Made by a program: the position numbers and the translations under genes
The notes under the pieces: model-generated
Told to the model about the DNA's origin: nothing
Seen by the model: only the letters and a program-made list of their open reading frames with translations
The model's database searches: none
Assembly (NCBI RefSeq): GCF_001269655.1
Contig: NZ_LHVE01000020.1
Coordinates: 496,001-560,000 of the forward strand
Direction: 5' to 3'
DNA: 64,000 bases
Origin: Pseudomonas thivervalensis
Lineage (GTDB): Bacteria > Pseudomonadota > Gammaproteobacteria > Pseudomonadales > Pseudomonadaceae
In this document: positions 34,850 to 44,321 of the stretch, in pieces
Layout of the letters: every line of letters starts with the position of its first letter
Numbering within the stretch: the stretch's first letter is position 1

Positions 34850-35578
34850 TCACGCTCGGATCACTACGGCGGTCAGGTTATCCCGCGCCGGGCCACGCAA
34901 GACGACATCGAAAAGATCCTCCAGCACCTTGCATGGCGAAGCCAGGCCCAAGGCATTGCCAAGGGCCTGTGCGCCAAGGCCCTGATACAGACCGTCACTG
35001 CACAGCAAGAACGTATCGCCCGGGTGAACATCCAGCGCCAACAGCCCCAACGTCAATTCCGGCGCCGCGCCCACCGCGCGGGTCAACGCCTTGGCCGCAG
35101 GGTGGGCACCGGCTTCATCGCGGCTGATCTGTTGCGTGTCCATCAGTTGCTGTTGCAGTGAGTGATCCTTGGTCAGTTGGTACAACCGTCGACCGCGCCA
35201 CAGGTAACAACGGCTGTCGCCCGCCCAGATGCAGACCCCACGGTTTCCTTCCAGCAGCAGCGCCACCACCGTGCTGCCAGTAATGCCGGGATGATCGTCG
35301 GTGACGGTAAGCTCCTGGCTCAGCCGTCGGTTGGTCCAGCGCAGGCATTGGCGCACCGCTTTGGAACGTTGATCCAGGTCCTGGTGGAACGGCAGTTCCG
35401 TGAGGTTGGCCACGATCAACTGGCTGGCAATGTCACCGCCCGAGTGGCCGCCCATGCCATCGGCCACTGCCCACATTCCCTGTTGTGGGCAGTCGAGAAA
35501 GGCGTCCTCGTTACGTGCCCGGGTCTTGCCAGGGTCCGTGCGCGCGGCGCTGCACCAGGAGCCAGGCGCCTGGTTCAA
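34850..35578 (-). CDS. stp1: T6SS PP2C phosphatase (Stp1-type)
   Basis: A 242-residue PP2C phosphatase with RNEDAFLDC, ADGMGGHSGGD, WAGDSRCYLWR, CSDGLYQG and DNLTAVVI motifs. The start is placed at TTG 35578, which overlaps the tssM stop as TTGA and begins 16 residues before the conserved GKTRARNED. A frame starting at 35755 would run 180 bases inside tssM and add 59 unrelated residues. It would counteract the kinase encoded next. The rare start codon implies coupling to tssM translation and a low protein level. Confidence 0.92.
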   Translation of the reverse strand: MNQAPGSWCSAARTDPGKTRARNEDAFLDCPQQGMWAVADGMGGHSGGDIASQLIVANLTELPFHQDLDQRSKAVRQCLRWTNRRLSQELTVTDDHPGITGSTVVALLLEGNRGVCIWAGDSRCYLWRGRRLYQLTKDHSLQQQLMDTQQISRDEAGAHPAAKALTRAVGAAPELTLGLLALDVHPGDTFLLCSDGLYQGLGAQALGNALGLASPCKVLEDLFDVVLRGPARDNLTAVVIRA

Positions 35579-38500
35579 AGCTGCACCGGCAGGCGAAAGG
35601 TGCGCAACACGCTCATGTCGAAAGGGTTCGGCGTGCGCTGGCTCGTCAGCAAATAATTGGCACGCAGGCCACCCAAGTCCGCCTTCAACACGCGTACATC
35701 GCGCCCGGTCAGGTATTCGCTCTGCATCAGGTCGAACAAACGAAACAGCGACCAAGGCCCGGTATTTTTCTCGATGCCGACGCCGCGTCCGACCATTTTG
35801 TCCAGCACCAGGGCCGTTCGACCGTTCTGCGCGTCGCTTGGCCAGGTAAACGCCATCGGCAGGATTGGGCCGTGGCGGTACTCAAGCGTCTGGTCGCCAA
35901 AGCGGAATTCAGCGCGGCTCACCGCTGGATCCAGGGTGTACGGCTCAAGCTTGAACTGCACCTGCGGTTCGGTCGGGTTGTCGGTGAAGAAGCTTCGGCG
36001 GATGGTCTGCGCGGTCCCCATCTGATCCAGATAGGCCCGGGACATTGGCAAGCCCTGGCCGTCGATACTGCGCAGGCGATAGTGTCCCGCAGGGCCGCTG
36101 ACGAAGGGCTGCATGTATTGGTCGAAGAATCGCTCGATGATGCCCTGATCCTTGAAGAACTCCCGGAAATCGTTGAGCGCGACGTCGCTGGCACTGTGGG
36201 CGCTGAACGGATATCGCTTGTTGATCGCCTTGCTATAAAAGCTGTACAGCTCGCTCTGATACCGCTGGTTCAGGTAGCGGTACGCGTCGTTGAGCACCAA
36301 ACGCCAACTGTCCTCGGCAAGCACGTTGAACCATGCATTGGCTGGCCGCGGCAGGCGAGCAGAAGCACTGCGCAGGTTGCTCAGCGCATCGCGCTGGCCG
36401 CCCATGCGCTGCCTGGCCAGTTCGAACGCCGCTTGTTCCGGTGCGCTGGCACGGGCCAGGTTCGACAGTTGCAGTTGCAGCTCATCAAGGGCCCGCAAGG
36501 CCTGGACCAGATCAGCCGTGGGAGCCCCCTCCCCATCGATCAGGCGATGCAGCGGTTCGAAACGCCGTCGCAAGGATTTTTGCGCGGTATCCGGCAGGTG
36601 TTCGGTCAGGGACGCCGAGGCTTTCCCTGTAACGGTGGCGATTTTTGTCGAGGCATGTGCACCCTTTCCTGCCACCTGCGTCAGGTCGTTGAGTTGCTCG
36701 GCAGCAGCCTGGATTCGGGTGTTTTCGCGCACTTGCGTCAACAACCGCAGAATCGGCGAATGAGCCGACGTCAGGCCCGCGAGTTGCTCGGCGCCCTCGC
36801 CCGCATTGTTGATGGTCTGCAGGGCGACCTGGCCGACCGCTTCGCCCCAGTGGTCGGCATAGTCACGGAAATACAGTTGTTCCAATTCGACCATCAGGCG
36901 ACGCATGTCCATGCCGCTGAGGCTCTCGCCCTCACCCAGCACCCAGTTGTCTCGCAGCAGTTCGGTAACCAGGGTCGCCCCCTGAACCGAAAAGTAGCGA
37001 TCGTAACCCTCGCGGGTATAGAAGCCGGGGATCACCCGGTCAGTGCCGACCAACAGCGCACCTTGTGAACCCAGATGTTGGCTGAGTCGGTATACCGGCA
37101 AATGACTGGCCTGTTCGTTCAACATCCGATACACGACGGCGGCCAAGGACTCACGCCGAAGGGCCTCTCGGGTCTGGGTCACCAGCGGCTCGTTGAGCAC
37201 ATGGATGAAGGGCAGCTCCAACAGGCGCGCGAAGTGAGCATTCAAACGCTCTTGCAGCGCCGTGTTGCCGGGGTAACGAAGCGCCCCGTCATCGGCCACC
37301 CGATCCTTGAGCCAGGCGATATCGCGACGTTCTTTCAAGCCCAGCATCAAGTACGCGCGCAGGCTATTGAATAGTTGCTCGCGGTCAGTCCCGCTGTTGC
37401 GGACTTGCTCTTCCAGTCTCTGCGCGATCTTTGGCAACAGTTGCGCCTGCAGTTCGCGCTCATATGCACCCTTCACCACAGCCTTGATCGCTTCCCCCTG
37501 ATACAAGCCGACACGCTCATACAACGGTACCGCACTGGAAGGTGGAAAAACCCGAGAGGCTTCGAAGCGGGTATCCAATGATTCGAGCATCGAGGTCCAA
37601 TCATCGGCGTTCACTTGAGTCGATTGTTGCTGATCCCAGCGCTGCGCCAGCGTACGCAAGCTGTCCAGACGCTCGTGATTAGTTGAAAAGCCGTTCGCCC
37701 ACAACAGCCCACACAGGCCAACGATCGTCAGCGCCCCCAGGTACAACGCCCGCTGCCCCCAATGGATACGACGGCGCTCGCGCTGAACGAGGTCGCCCAG
37801 ATCGGCTTCTGGGAAAATCACCCGGCTGAGCAGGTGATGAATGAATCGCGAGCGCCGACCAGGTTCGGCGGTCGGGGCCGCCGTGCCGTTCGCTGACGAT
37901 GCGCAGGTCAAATAAAAACCACGCAACGTACCGACATTGCCGCTGAATGCCTGTTCGACCAGCAGGCACAGGCGGGTGCCGAGTTGCCCAAGCTGATGGG
38001 GGAAATCAAGCATGCGGCTACGGCGCAACGTGTCACGCTCCTGATGCATACGCATGATCATTTGGCTGTTGAGCCGATGCAGCAGTGTCTCGAACTCGGT
38101 ACGCAACACGGTGACGTTATTGCCGCGCAGGTCCCGGCTGAAACTCGCGCCCAGTACCTGGTCGTTTTCCTCGCGAGTCAGCGAATCAAAGAACTCATCG
38201 AAACCCGGCACGCTGTCCGCTTTGCTCAAGACCAGGTAAATCGGCACATCGACGTACAGTCGCCCTTGCAGTTCCTGCAGGCGACCACGAATCTGGCGGG
38301 CCAACGTGGTCAATTCGTCCTCGCTGCCCTGCAACAGATCCTCGATCGGCACCGTCACCAGTACGCCACTCAACGGGCGACCGCGGCGACGTTTGCGCAA
38401 CAGTTCGAGCAACAAGGTCCAGGCGCTGCCGTCGACATCATTGTCCGCCTGGGTCAGGTAGCGCCCGGCGGTGTCGACCAGCACGGCGTGCTCGGCAAAA

Positions 38501-39012
38501 TACCAATCGCAATACCGCGTGCCCACTACGTTGCTGGCAGCGCTGCGCTCTGGCCTGTTGAGCGCGAACTCCAGGCCTGAGCAATCCAGCAGTTGGGTCT
38601 TGCCGGCGGCAGGCGGACCTATCAGCAGGTACCACGGCATATCTTTGCGGCCGGAATACAGGCTCGAGGACCTTAGCGTGGTTAACGCCTGCTTGAAGCG
38701 CGAGCGCACTTCGCGCCGCTCATCATCAATCCGGCCCTGGTGCAGGGCCCGAGTCTGATCGGGGCCGTTTTGTCGGGGATTCACCCTGGAACCGACGCGC
38801 CCGTTGACGAAAACCATGCCCAGGCCCCAGCCCAGCAGAAGCACGCTGACAGTCAGCAACCGCGCCGTCGGGCTTGCCCAGAACTTATAGTCGTTGACGG
38901 CCAGGAATGGCCCGGCGAACCACACCAGCAGCGCGACAAAAAGGACCAGCAGCAACGTCCAAACCCAGGTCTGGCGCACACAGGCACTGGTTTTCCTGAA
39001 AAGCGATTTCAT
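35575..39012 (-). CDS. tssM: T6SS membrane complex subunit TssM (second cluster)
   Basis: A 1145-residue IcmF-family protein. Two membrane helices lie at about 17-38 and 51-70. Walker A GPPAAGKT is at 132-139. A third helix near 435-460 (LGALTIVGLCGLLW) precedes the periplasmic region. The start at 39012 (MKSLFRKTSA) has AGGGACG a few bases upstream, and the longer frame to 39111 is intergenic or tssL-derived. It shares architecture with the first-cluster TssM but the sequences are clearly different, so this is a separate T6SS and not a duplication. It lies 13 bases downstream of tssL. Confidence 0.96.
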   Translation of the reverse strand: MKSLFRKTSACVRQTWVWTLLLVLFVALLVWFAGPFLAVNDYKFWASPTARLLTVSVLLLGWGLGMVFVNGRVGSRVNPRQNGPDQTRALHQGRIDDERREVRSRFKQALTTLRSSSLYSGRKDMPWYLLIGPPAAGKTQLLDCSGLEFALNRPERSAASNVVGTRYCDWYFAEHAVLVDTAGRYLTQADNDVDGSAWTLLLELLRKRRRGRPLSGVLVTVPIEDLLQGSEDELTTLARQIRGRLQELQGRLYVDVPIYLVLSKADSVPGFDEFFDSLTREENDQVLGASFSRDLRGNNVTVLRTEFETLLHRLNSQMIMRMHQERDTLRRSRMLDFPHQLGQLGTRLCLLVEQAFSGNVGTLRGFYLTCASSANGTAAPTAEPGRRSRFIHHLLSRVIFPEADLGDLVQRERRRIHWGQRALYLGALTIVGLCGLLWANGFSTNHERLDSLRTLAQRWDQQQSTQVNADDWTSMLESLDTRFEASRVFPPSSAVPLYERVGLYQGEAIKAVVKGAYERELQAQLLPKIAQRLEEQVRNSGTDREQLFNSLRAYLMLGLKERRDIAWLKDRVADDGALRYPGNTALQERLNAHFARLLELPFIHVLNEPLVTQTREALRRESLAAVVYRMLNEQASHLPVYRLSQHLGSQGALLVGTDRVIPGFYTREGYDRYFSVQGATLVTELLRDNWVLGEGESLSGMDMRRLMVELEQLYFRDYADHWGEAVGQVALQTINNAGEGAEQLAGLTSAHSPILRLLTQVRENTRIQAAAEQLNDLTQVAGKGAHASTKIATVTGKASASLTEHLPDTAQKSLRRRFEPLHRLIDGEGAPTADLVQALRALDELQLQLSNLARASAPEQAAFELARQRMGGQRDALSNLRSASARLPRPANAWFNVLAEDSWRLVLNDAYRYLNQRYQSELYSFYSKAINKRYPFSAHSASDVALNDFREFFKDQGIIERFFDQYMQPFVSGPAGHYRLRSIDGQGLPMSRAYLDQMGTAQTIRRSFFTDNPTEPQVQFKLEPYTLDPAVSRAEFRFGDQTLEYRHGPILPMAFTWPSDAQNGRTALVLDKMVGRGVGIEKNTGPWSLFRLFDLMQSEYLTGRDVRVLKADLGGLRANYLLTSQRTPNPFDMSVLRTFRLPVQL

Positions 39013-39025
39013 GACACGTCCCTGT

Positions 39026-39889
39026 TTATGATAGCGGCTGAGCGGCGACCGCTTCTGGCAGTTGATAAGGTTGCAACACGCTTTTGCGTTGCTCGTCCAA
39101 TACCCAGGCAAAACTTGCGTACATCATCCCCAGGCAAACCAGCGTGAAAGCCGCCACCGTCCAGGCCGGGACAATGCGCACCGGACGCCGTCGCGCACCG
39201 TCCAAACCCTCCCAGTGAGGCGACAATTCACGCGGGGTGTCACCGCGTGTCTGGCGGATCAGCCGGTACAGGGCGTCGCGCAGGCTTTCGAGTTCGAGCA
39301 TTCCGCGGGGCTGAATCCGGTATTTGCCCTCGAAGCCCAGGGACAGGCACAGGTACAACAACTCCAGCATCGGCAGGTGCTTGATGGGGTTCTTCGACAA
39401 GCGCTCAAGCAATTGAAAGACTTTCTCGCCGCCGAAGGTTTCGTTGTGGAAGGTGCTGAGCAGGCTTATCTGTGACCAACCGCCGCCGTGGCCCCACGGC
39501 GTGGTGACAATTGCCTCATCGATCACCGTGCACAGCACGTAACGCGCAGCGATCAACTGACTGTTTTCAGCACCGCCCTGCAAGGCACAGGCTTCGAACT
39601 GTTCCAGGCCGCGCTTCAGTTCCCCTTTTAGCGCTTGCAGATCCTCGCGTTCGCGGCCGTGCTTGAGCTGCACCATGTGCGAGAGCAATCCGGACGCCGC
39701 CGCGACCAACGGATTCAGGCTGATCGTGAATGCCTGGGACTGCGGCAGGTGCGCGGCGTAGATCATTCGCTCTTGCAACTGTTCGAAACGCGGCGGCGCG
39801 GCAGCGTCGGTCAAGGGCCCTGAAGAAGGGCGTTGCCCATGATGGTCGAGCAGGACCGTTGTTTCGTCCTGAAGCTGTTCCTTATCCAT
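39026..39889 (-). CDS. tssL: T6SS protein TssL, short form (second cluster)
   Basis: A 287-residue DotU protein. The cytoplasmic bundle carries CTVIDEAIVTTPWG, HNETFGGEKVFQLLERL and LCLSLGFEGKYR. One C-terminal membrane helix (about 243-262, WTVAAFTLVCLGMMYASFAW) is followed by a short tail of about 25 residues. There is no peptidoglycan-binding domain, unlike the first-cluster TssL, so wall anchoring must come from another protein or be absent. It sits between tssK and tssM in the usual order. Confidence 0.96.
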   Translation of the reverse strand: MDKEQLQDETTVLLDHHGQRPSSGPLTDAAAPPRFEQLQERMIYAAHLPQSQAFTISLNPLVAAASGLLSHMVQLKHGREREDLQALKGELKRGLEQFEACALQGGAENSQLIAARYVLCTVIDEAIVTTPWGHGGGWSQISLLSTFHNETFGGEKVFQLLERLSKNPIKHLPMLELLYLCLSLGFEGKYRIQPRGMLELESLRDALYRLIRQTRGDTPRELSPHWEGLDGARRRPVRIVPAWTVAAFTLVCLGMMYASFAWVLDEQRKSVLQPYQLPEAVAAQPLS

Positions 39890-39894
39890 TTGGT

Positions 39895-41226
39895 TCAGTT
39901 CCTGATGGCCCAGAAATTCAGTTCAAGCTCGGCGAAATCACCGCTGACATGGAATGCAAAACCTGCGGAGCGCCTCAGTTGCGCCAGGTCCTCGGCATTG
40001 GGCTCGAGAATGAAATAGGTTTTGTTGGCATGGAACGCAATCTGCCGCGGGGCCACGGGCAACGGCCTGATCTTGATGCCGGGCAGATGCAGGTTGACCA
40101 ACTGGCGGATGCGCTCCACCGAACCGACCTTGAGGTGCGCCGGCAATCGATGACGCAGTTCTTCGCCGTCACAGTTGGCACTCGCCGCCAGTACGAATGA
40201 AGCGGTGTCCAGCAGTGACAGATCCTGCACTGGCGAGACGAGGATCCCGTATTGGCGCGGCTGCAGTGGCAGCTCGATAGCGTGTTGTTCGAGCACCCTC
40301 GACAGGACCTGACGGATCGCTTGCATCAGGCTTCGAAAACAGGTGCCTTGATCGCTGTGCTGGTAGCGGTTGTCGAGCGGTGGGCGCTTGCTATCGCTGG
40401 AGAACGTTGCCAGATCACCCAGCAGGGCTAGCAGCGTTCGGTACAACGTTTCGGGGTGCACTTGCTCCAGGTCCAGGTAATGACGCAGCAACAGTTCGCT
40501 GCGGTTGATCAGCTGCAGCATCATGAAATCGCCGACTTGCGCACCACCGACCTTACCATTGGAACGGATCCGTTCGGCCAAGGTGTCGCCCCGATGGGCA
40601 AGCATGCCGATGATCTCCTTGAGACACGACAGCAAATAATGGGAGGAGCGCGCCTGGATGAAAGTCGGGACAAAGTTCGGATCGAGCCTGATGATGCCAT
40701 CGGCCGTGGTATCGAGCACCTCACAGAGCTTGAGCTTCACGAACGCAGGGCCACCCTGTTGCTCGCCCAATAGCAGCCTCAGGTCCGGACGGCCACAACT
40801 GATTTGGCTTGCGCCAGCATCTGCGGCATTGGAGTCGGTCACCTGCGCGTCGTAGATGGTGTAGCGCGCCAGCACCTCAGACTGCTCCGGACGACGGGAT
40901 TCGATGTGATTGCCTGTCACCAATGGCAGGGCCAGGTAGATCGATGTATTGCTGGTATTGGACGGTACTTCCAGCGCCAGCGGCTCGGCGTTGCTACCCA
41001 GTTCGAACAGACTGCCGTCCGGCAGGACACCGCTGGCCTGACTGACCACCAGTTGCCCCATGTTGAGAAATTGCAGATCGATTTCCAACGCCAGAAATCC
41101 CCAGGCGTAACTGGCCAGCAACCGGGTACGCATCTTCAACTGGTGGTCGAAGTAGCGATCGTTGTGTTGCAAATGTTGTGGGCGCAGCAGCATGCCTTCC
41201 TGCCAGATGACCTTATCGTGATTCAT
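39895..41226 (-). CDS. tssK: T6SS baseplate subunit TssK (second cluster)
   Basis: A 443-residue TssK with the N-terminal WQEGMLLRPQHLQHNDRYFD signature and the C-terminal PLPVAPRQIAFHANKTYFIL stretch. It connects the TssEFG wedge to TssL/TssM. It overlaps tssJ by 4 bases (41223-41226) and ends 5 bases before tssL. It belongs to the H2 type by gene order, and the sequence is clearly divergent from the first-cluster copy. Confidence 0.96.
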   Translation of the reverse strand: MNHDKVIWQEGMLLRPQHLQHNDRYFDHQLKMRTRLLASYAWGFLALEIDLQFLNMGQLVVSQASGVLPDGSLFELGSNAEPLALEVPSNTSNTSIYLALPLVTGNHIESRRPEQSEVLARYTIYDAQVTDSNAADAGASQISCGRPDLRLLLGEQQGGPAFVKLKLCEVLDTTADGIIRLDPNFVPTFIQARSSHYLLSCLKEIIGMLAHRGDTLAERIRSNGKVGGAQVGDFMMLQLINRSELLLRHYLDLEQVHPETLYRTLLALLGDLATFSSDSKRPPLDNRYQHSDQGTCFRSLMQAIRQVLSRVLEQHAIELPLQPRQYGILVSPVQDLSLLDTASFVLAASANCDGEELRHRLPAHLKVGSVERIRQLVNLHLPGIKIRPLPVAPRQIAFHANKTYFILEPNAEDLAQLRRSAGFAFHVSGDFAELELNFWAIRN

Positions 41227-41735
41227 CGGTCATCCACCTTGGCCAGTCGCTCGAGCGTGTTGACGATCCCATCACCGTCGAGGGTCAGGTTCACTTCGGT
41301 CAACTGCGTTGCAGCCACCGGCAGCGTGTAGCGCCAGCGTGTGTGTGGCAGGTCGCGGTACGCCGCCAGTACGCCTACATAACGGCCATCCCCGCTGATG
41401 CCGAGCTTGAGCTCGACGGTTTCGCCCGGGCGCAATTCCAGCTCTTCGCTGGCAACAAGATCAGGGGTCAGTGTTTCCCTCTCGCGCTCATAAAGGCTGA
41501 AGAAATCTGCATTTTCAAAAGCCACCGGATGCTTGAGCTCGAACAACCGCACCACCACCGGCGATGGCCGTCCATTGAGGTCAGGGTTGAGTTGATCACT
41601 GGCCGTCAGGGTGAGATTGAGCTTGGTCATCGTCGAAAAGGGCGACAAGGTGGTGCAACCGATCAACAGCAGGGTCATGGCTAGCGCCGTCAGAAACTTG
41701 GATAAGTGCATCGTGCAGTGCGACATAGGTGTCAT
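41223..41735 (-). CDS. tssJ: T6SS outer-membrane lipoprotein TssJ (second cluster)
   Basis: A lipoprotein of up to 170 residues. The signal sequence MHLSKFLTALAM ends in lipobox LIGC, and the mature part has LNPDLNGRPSPVVVRLFELK, the TssJ hallmark. Three in-frame ATGs are possible. The first (41735) overlaps the fha stop as ATGA. The third, at residue 9, begins a more standard signal peptide. It is translationally linked to tssK by a second ATGA overlap. Confidence 0.94.
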   Translation of the reverse strand: MTPMSHCTMHLSKFLTALAMTLLLIGCTTLSPFSTMTKLNLTLTASDQLNPDLNGRPSPVVVRLFELKHPVAFENADFFSLYERERETLTPDLVASEELELRPGETVELKLGISGDGRYVGVLAAYRDLPHTRWRYTLPVAATQLTEVNLTLDGDGIVNTLERLAKVDDR

Positions 41736-42577
41736 CCGTGGTGGTCGACTTGCAGGCTGGCGATCAGGCGAACTTGCTCTTCATAGGTCTGGGCCTGGCG
41801 CAGTTCGCTTTTCAACCCCGCGCGAATACGCAGGCTCTGTTGCAAACCCTGAATGCTTTGCTTGAGCAGCAGCGCGGCGTTAATCGCCAAGGCTTCGCGA
41901 GCCTCGCCATCCAGGCTTCGGAGATCCATGCCCAGAGCAGTGCCGAAGCGAGCCCAAAAAGCTTCAAGTCTGTGATCAACAGCGCCGGTTGACGGAACGG
42001 GGGCAGGTGCTGGCTCCGCGGGCGCTTCGACCAGCTCCGGCAACAGCAGGCTTTCCATGTCGATACGCGCATAATCTGGCCGCCCAAGGCCGTCCGACGG
42101 CATGGCAGTGGGGTTTATCAGCTCATCGATGTCCAGCGAGGCCCGCTCGCGCTGGTCCAGCGCCTTCAGCGGGTCGAGTTCCAGAAACGCGTCGTCCGGA
42201 ATGAGACTGTCGACTGGCATCGGACGACTCGCTTCGGCAAGGCCGCCCGCCGGCGTGGAGACCAGCCGTGCAAGTAACTCGAAATCGCCCATGAGGTAGG
42301 CGTTTCCGTCCTGTATCCGTACCGGCTCGCCCTTGGGCAGGCGCACGCCGCTTTCGCGATGGGTCGTACCGTTACCGCTGGTGTCTGTCAGGAAAAAAGC
42401 GCCGTCACGGAAGCTGACCTGCGCGTGACGCTTGGACATCAGGCGCTCGCGGTCAGGGATGACCCAGTGACAGTCTTCGCCCCGCCCGATCATGCCACCG
42501 GCCGGCCCGAAGGTTTTTTGGCACCGCCGTGATGGGACGAACTGGTGAGCGTTGCGTATTTCAAAAACAAGTTCCAT
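41732..42577 (-). CDS. fha2: FHA-domain T6SS protein (Fha2 type)
   Basis: A 281-residue protein. The FHA domain (about 1-95) has IGRGEDCHWVIPDRERLMSKRH and DTSGNGTTH, with the phosphopeptide-binding Arg, Ser and Asn pattern. The C-terminal ImpI-like segment is LDLRSLDGEAREALAINAALL. It is much shorter than the first-cluster Fha1, with a short linker of about 100 residues in place of the long Pro-rich one. It is the likely target of the kinase and phosphatase encoded at the operon end. It overlaps tssJ by ATGA. Confidence 0.92.
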   Translation of the reverse strand: MELVFEIRNAHQFVPSRRCQKTFGPAGGMIGRGEDCHWVIPDRERLMSKRHAQVSFRDGAFFLTDTSGNGTTHRESGVRLPKGEPVRIQDGNAYLMGDFELLARLVSTPAGGLAEASRPMPVDSLIPDDAFLELDPLKALDQRERASLDIDELINPTAMPSDGLGRPDYARIDMESLLLPELVEAPAEPAPAPVPSTGAVDHRLEAFWARFGTALGMDLRSLDGEAREALAINAALLLKQSIQGLQQSLRIRAGLKSELRQAQTYEEQVRLIASLQVDHHG

Positions 42578-42597
42578 CTATCAAAGGCTCCTTGTGG

Positions 42598-42738
42598 TCA
42601 CTTGCCGCGATTGACCGCCTGTGGATCACCCAGAGGGCGATAGCCACTGTCGTTGAATTTGTAATTGGCGCTACAACCGCCCAGGGCGAATGACACGAGC
42701 ATCGCCAACAGGACGGCTCGCCAGGAAAAGTCAGGCAT
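42598..42738 (-). CDS. Small T6SS-linked lipoprotein (OrfX type)
   Basis: A 46-residue lipoprotein precursor: MPDFSWRAVLLAMLVSFALG, then lipobox GGC, and a mature part of about 20 residues ending in YRPLGDPQAVNRGK. The start at 42738 is preceded by a GGAGA site (CTGGAGACTTTTCG). A longer frame to 42828 runs into the regulator gene. It occupies the place of PA1664 in the P. aeruginosa H2 cluster (sfa2-orfX-fha2). Its role is unknown. An outer-membrane accessory or assembly peptide is conceivable. Confidence 0.75.
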   Translation of the reverse strand: MPDFSWRAVLLAMLVSFALGGCSANYKFNDSGYRPLGDPQAVNRGK

Positions 42739-42799
42739 CGAAAAGTCTCCAGGAATGGAAGGCCGGGCGGGACCGGCTACGAGTAGGGCAAGGACGGGA

Positions 42800-44311
42800 T
42801 CAATCATTGAAGTCACCGCGCTGAACATTCAGGCGCGCGAGGCGATAGATCAGCGTGCGCAGCGGCAGGCCGAGTTCGCGCGCGGCCCGCGTCTTGTTGC
42901 CCGAATTCTCGCGCAGGCAGTCGATCAGAAGGCCACGTTCGATCTGCTCCATCCGCTCACGCAGGTTCAGGCGGTCGTGCCCGGAAGGAGGCTCGATGTG
43001 CAGCGCAAAGTGTTTGACGAGCAATTCGCCGCTCTCGCACAGCAGCACAGCCCTTTCCACGATGCTCTTGAGTTCACGGACGTTGCCCGGGAAGGCATAC
43101 GCCGCCAGGTGATCGAGCACCGCGTCTGACCAACGCACCGGATCACGCTGCAAGAGCGTGCAGGCCTTGTCGGCAAAATGCCGCGCCAGTTCGATGATGT
43201 CGCCGTCGCGCTGACGCAACGCCGGTAATTGGATCGGGAATTGTGCGAGGCGGTAATACAGGTCTTCGCGGAACTTGCCCTCCTCCATTAATTGCTTCAG
43301 GTCGCGGTGAGTGGCGGCAACGATGCGGACATCCACGTGATGAGTGTCGTTGGACCCCAATGGACGAATTTCGCCCTCCTGCAACACTCGGAGCAACTTG
43401 GCTTGCAGGGACAACGGCATGTCGCCAATTTCATCGAGCAACAGCGTGCCGCCGTCAGCCGCGTCGAACAGCCCGGCACGGTCTCGATCGGCACCGGTGA
43501 ACGCGCCCCTGCGATAGCCGAAAAGCTCACTCTCCAGCAAGTTCTCAGGGACCGCAGCACAGTTCTGCACGATAAACGCCTTGGATCGACGCGGGCCGTG
43601 GTCATGGAGGGCCCGGGCCACCACCTCTTTGCCAGTACCGGTCTCGCCCCGCAGTAAAACGGTATAGGGGGTGTGCAACACTTTACTGAGCAGGGAGCAA
43701 GCCTTGCGCATGGCCGCGCTCTTGCCGATCAGGCCGTAGCTGATACCACTCGGCAGGCTTGAGCCCGCGGGGTCGTCGACAGGACGGGACAGGCGTTGCA
43801 GCAGGTGCATCTGGCCAAGAGCAAAGGCTCCGAGATGCCTCAGGGATTCAGCGACGCCGTGCAGGTCCAAGTGCTGATCGCTGGCGCATAACAACAGGCC
43901 CCCGACGCTACCCTGCGGGTCGACCACGGGAACACACAGCAGCGACTGCCAGGGGGTCGCCCGGGGCGGCAGGAAACGGGTTTCATGCACACTGTCGCTC
44001 AACGTGCCGAGGCACACCACACGGTTCTGGCGCAGGGAGAATTGCAGCAATTGCTCGGTGTGGTAATCGGGAGGCAGGCTTTGCGGATCACGAAACTGCA
44101 ACTGGCCTTCCAGGCATTCGGTGTTCATTTCCAGCCGCGTACCGGTGGCATCAAGCAAGTACAACTGCGCCAGCTCACAGCCGCTGAGCCGCGCTACTCC
44201 CTGGATGAACGTCCCTACCAGCTCAGCGCCGTCCGCCAACCGTGCAAGATTGGAAAACTGCGCCAAGAGTGCCTCGGCGTAGTCCAGCGGCTGCAAGAGC
44301 GTCTTGAACAT
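42800..44311 (-). CDS. sfa2: Sigma-54-dependent T6SS activator (Sfa2/VasH type)
   Basis: A 503-residue bacterial enhancer-binding protein. A GAF-like sensory domain covers about 1-175. The AAA+ domain has Walker A GETGTGKE at 222-229, the sigma-54-contacting GAFTGA at 269-274 and Walker B GTLLLDEIGD at about 288-297. The C-terminus is a Fis-type HTH (NKTRAARELGLPLRTLIYRL). There is no receiver domain. The start at 44311 (MFKTLLQPLDY) follows TGAGGTGG and sits just after the clpV stop; the longer frame to 44374 lies in clpV. It probably activates RpoN-dependent hcp, vgrG or cluster promoters, as VasH does (family knowledge). Confidence 0.94.
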   Translation of the reverse strand: MFKTLLQPLDYAEALLAQFSNLARLADGAELVGTFIQGVARLSGCELAQLYLLDATGTRLEMNTECLEGQLQFRDPQSLPPDYHTEQLLQFSLRQNRVVCLGTLSDSVHETRFLPPRATPWQSLLCVPVVDPQGSVGGLLLCASDQHLDLHGVAESLRHLGAFALGQMHLLQRLSRPVDDPAGSSLPSGISYGLIGKSAAMRKACSLLSKVLHTPYTVLLRGETGTGKEVVARALHDHGPRRSKAFIVQNCAAVPENLLESELFGYRRGAFTGADRDRAGLFDAADGGTLLLDEIGDMPLSLQAKLLRVLQEGEIRPLGSNDTHHVDVRIVAATHRDLKQLMEEGKFREDLYYRLAQFPIQLPALRQRDGDIIELARHFADKACTLLQRDPVRWSDAVLDHLAAYAFPGNVRELKSIVERAVLLCESGELLVKHFALHIEPPSGHDRLNLRERMEQIERGLLIDCLRENSGNKTRAARELGLPLRTLIYRLARLNVQRGDFND

Positions 44312-44321
44312 GGCGCCCACC

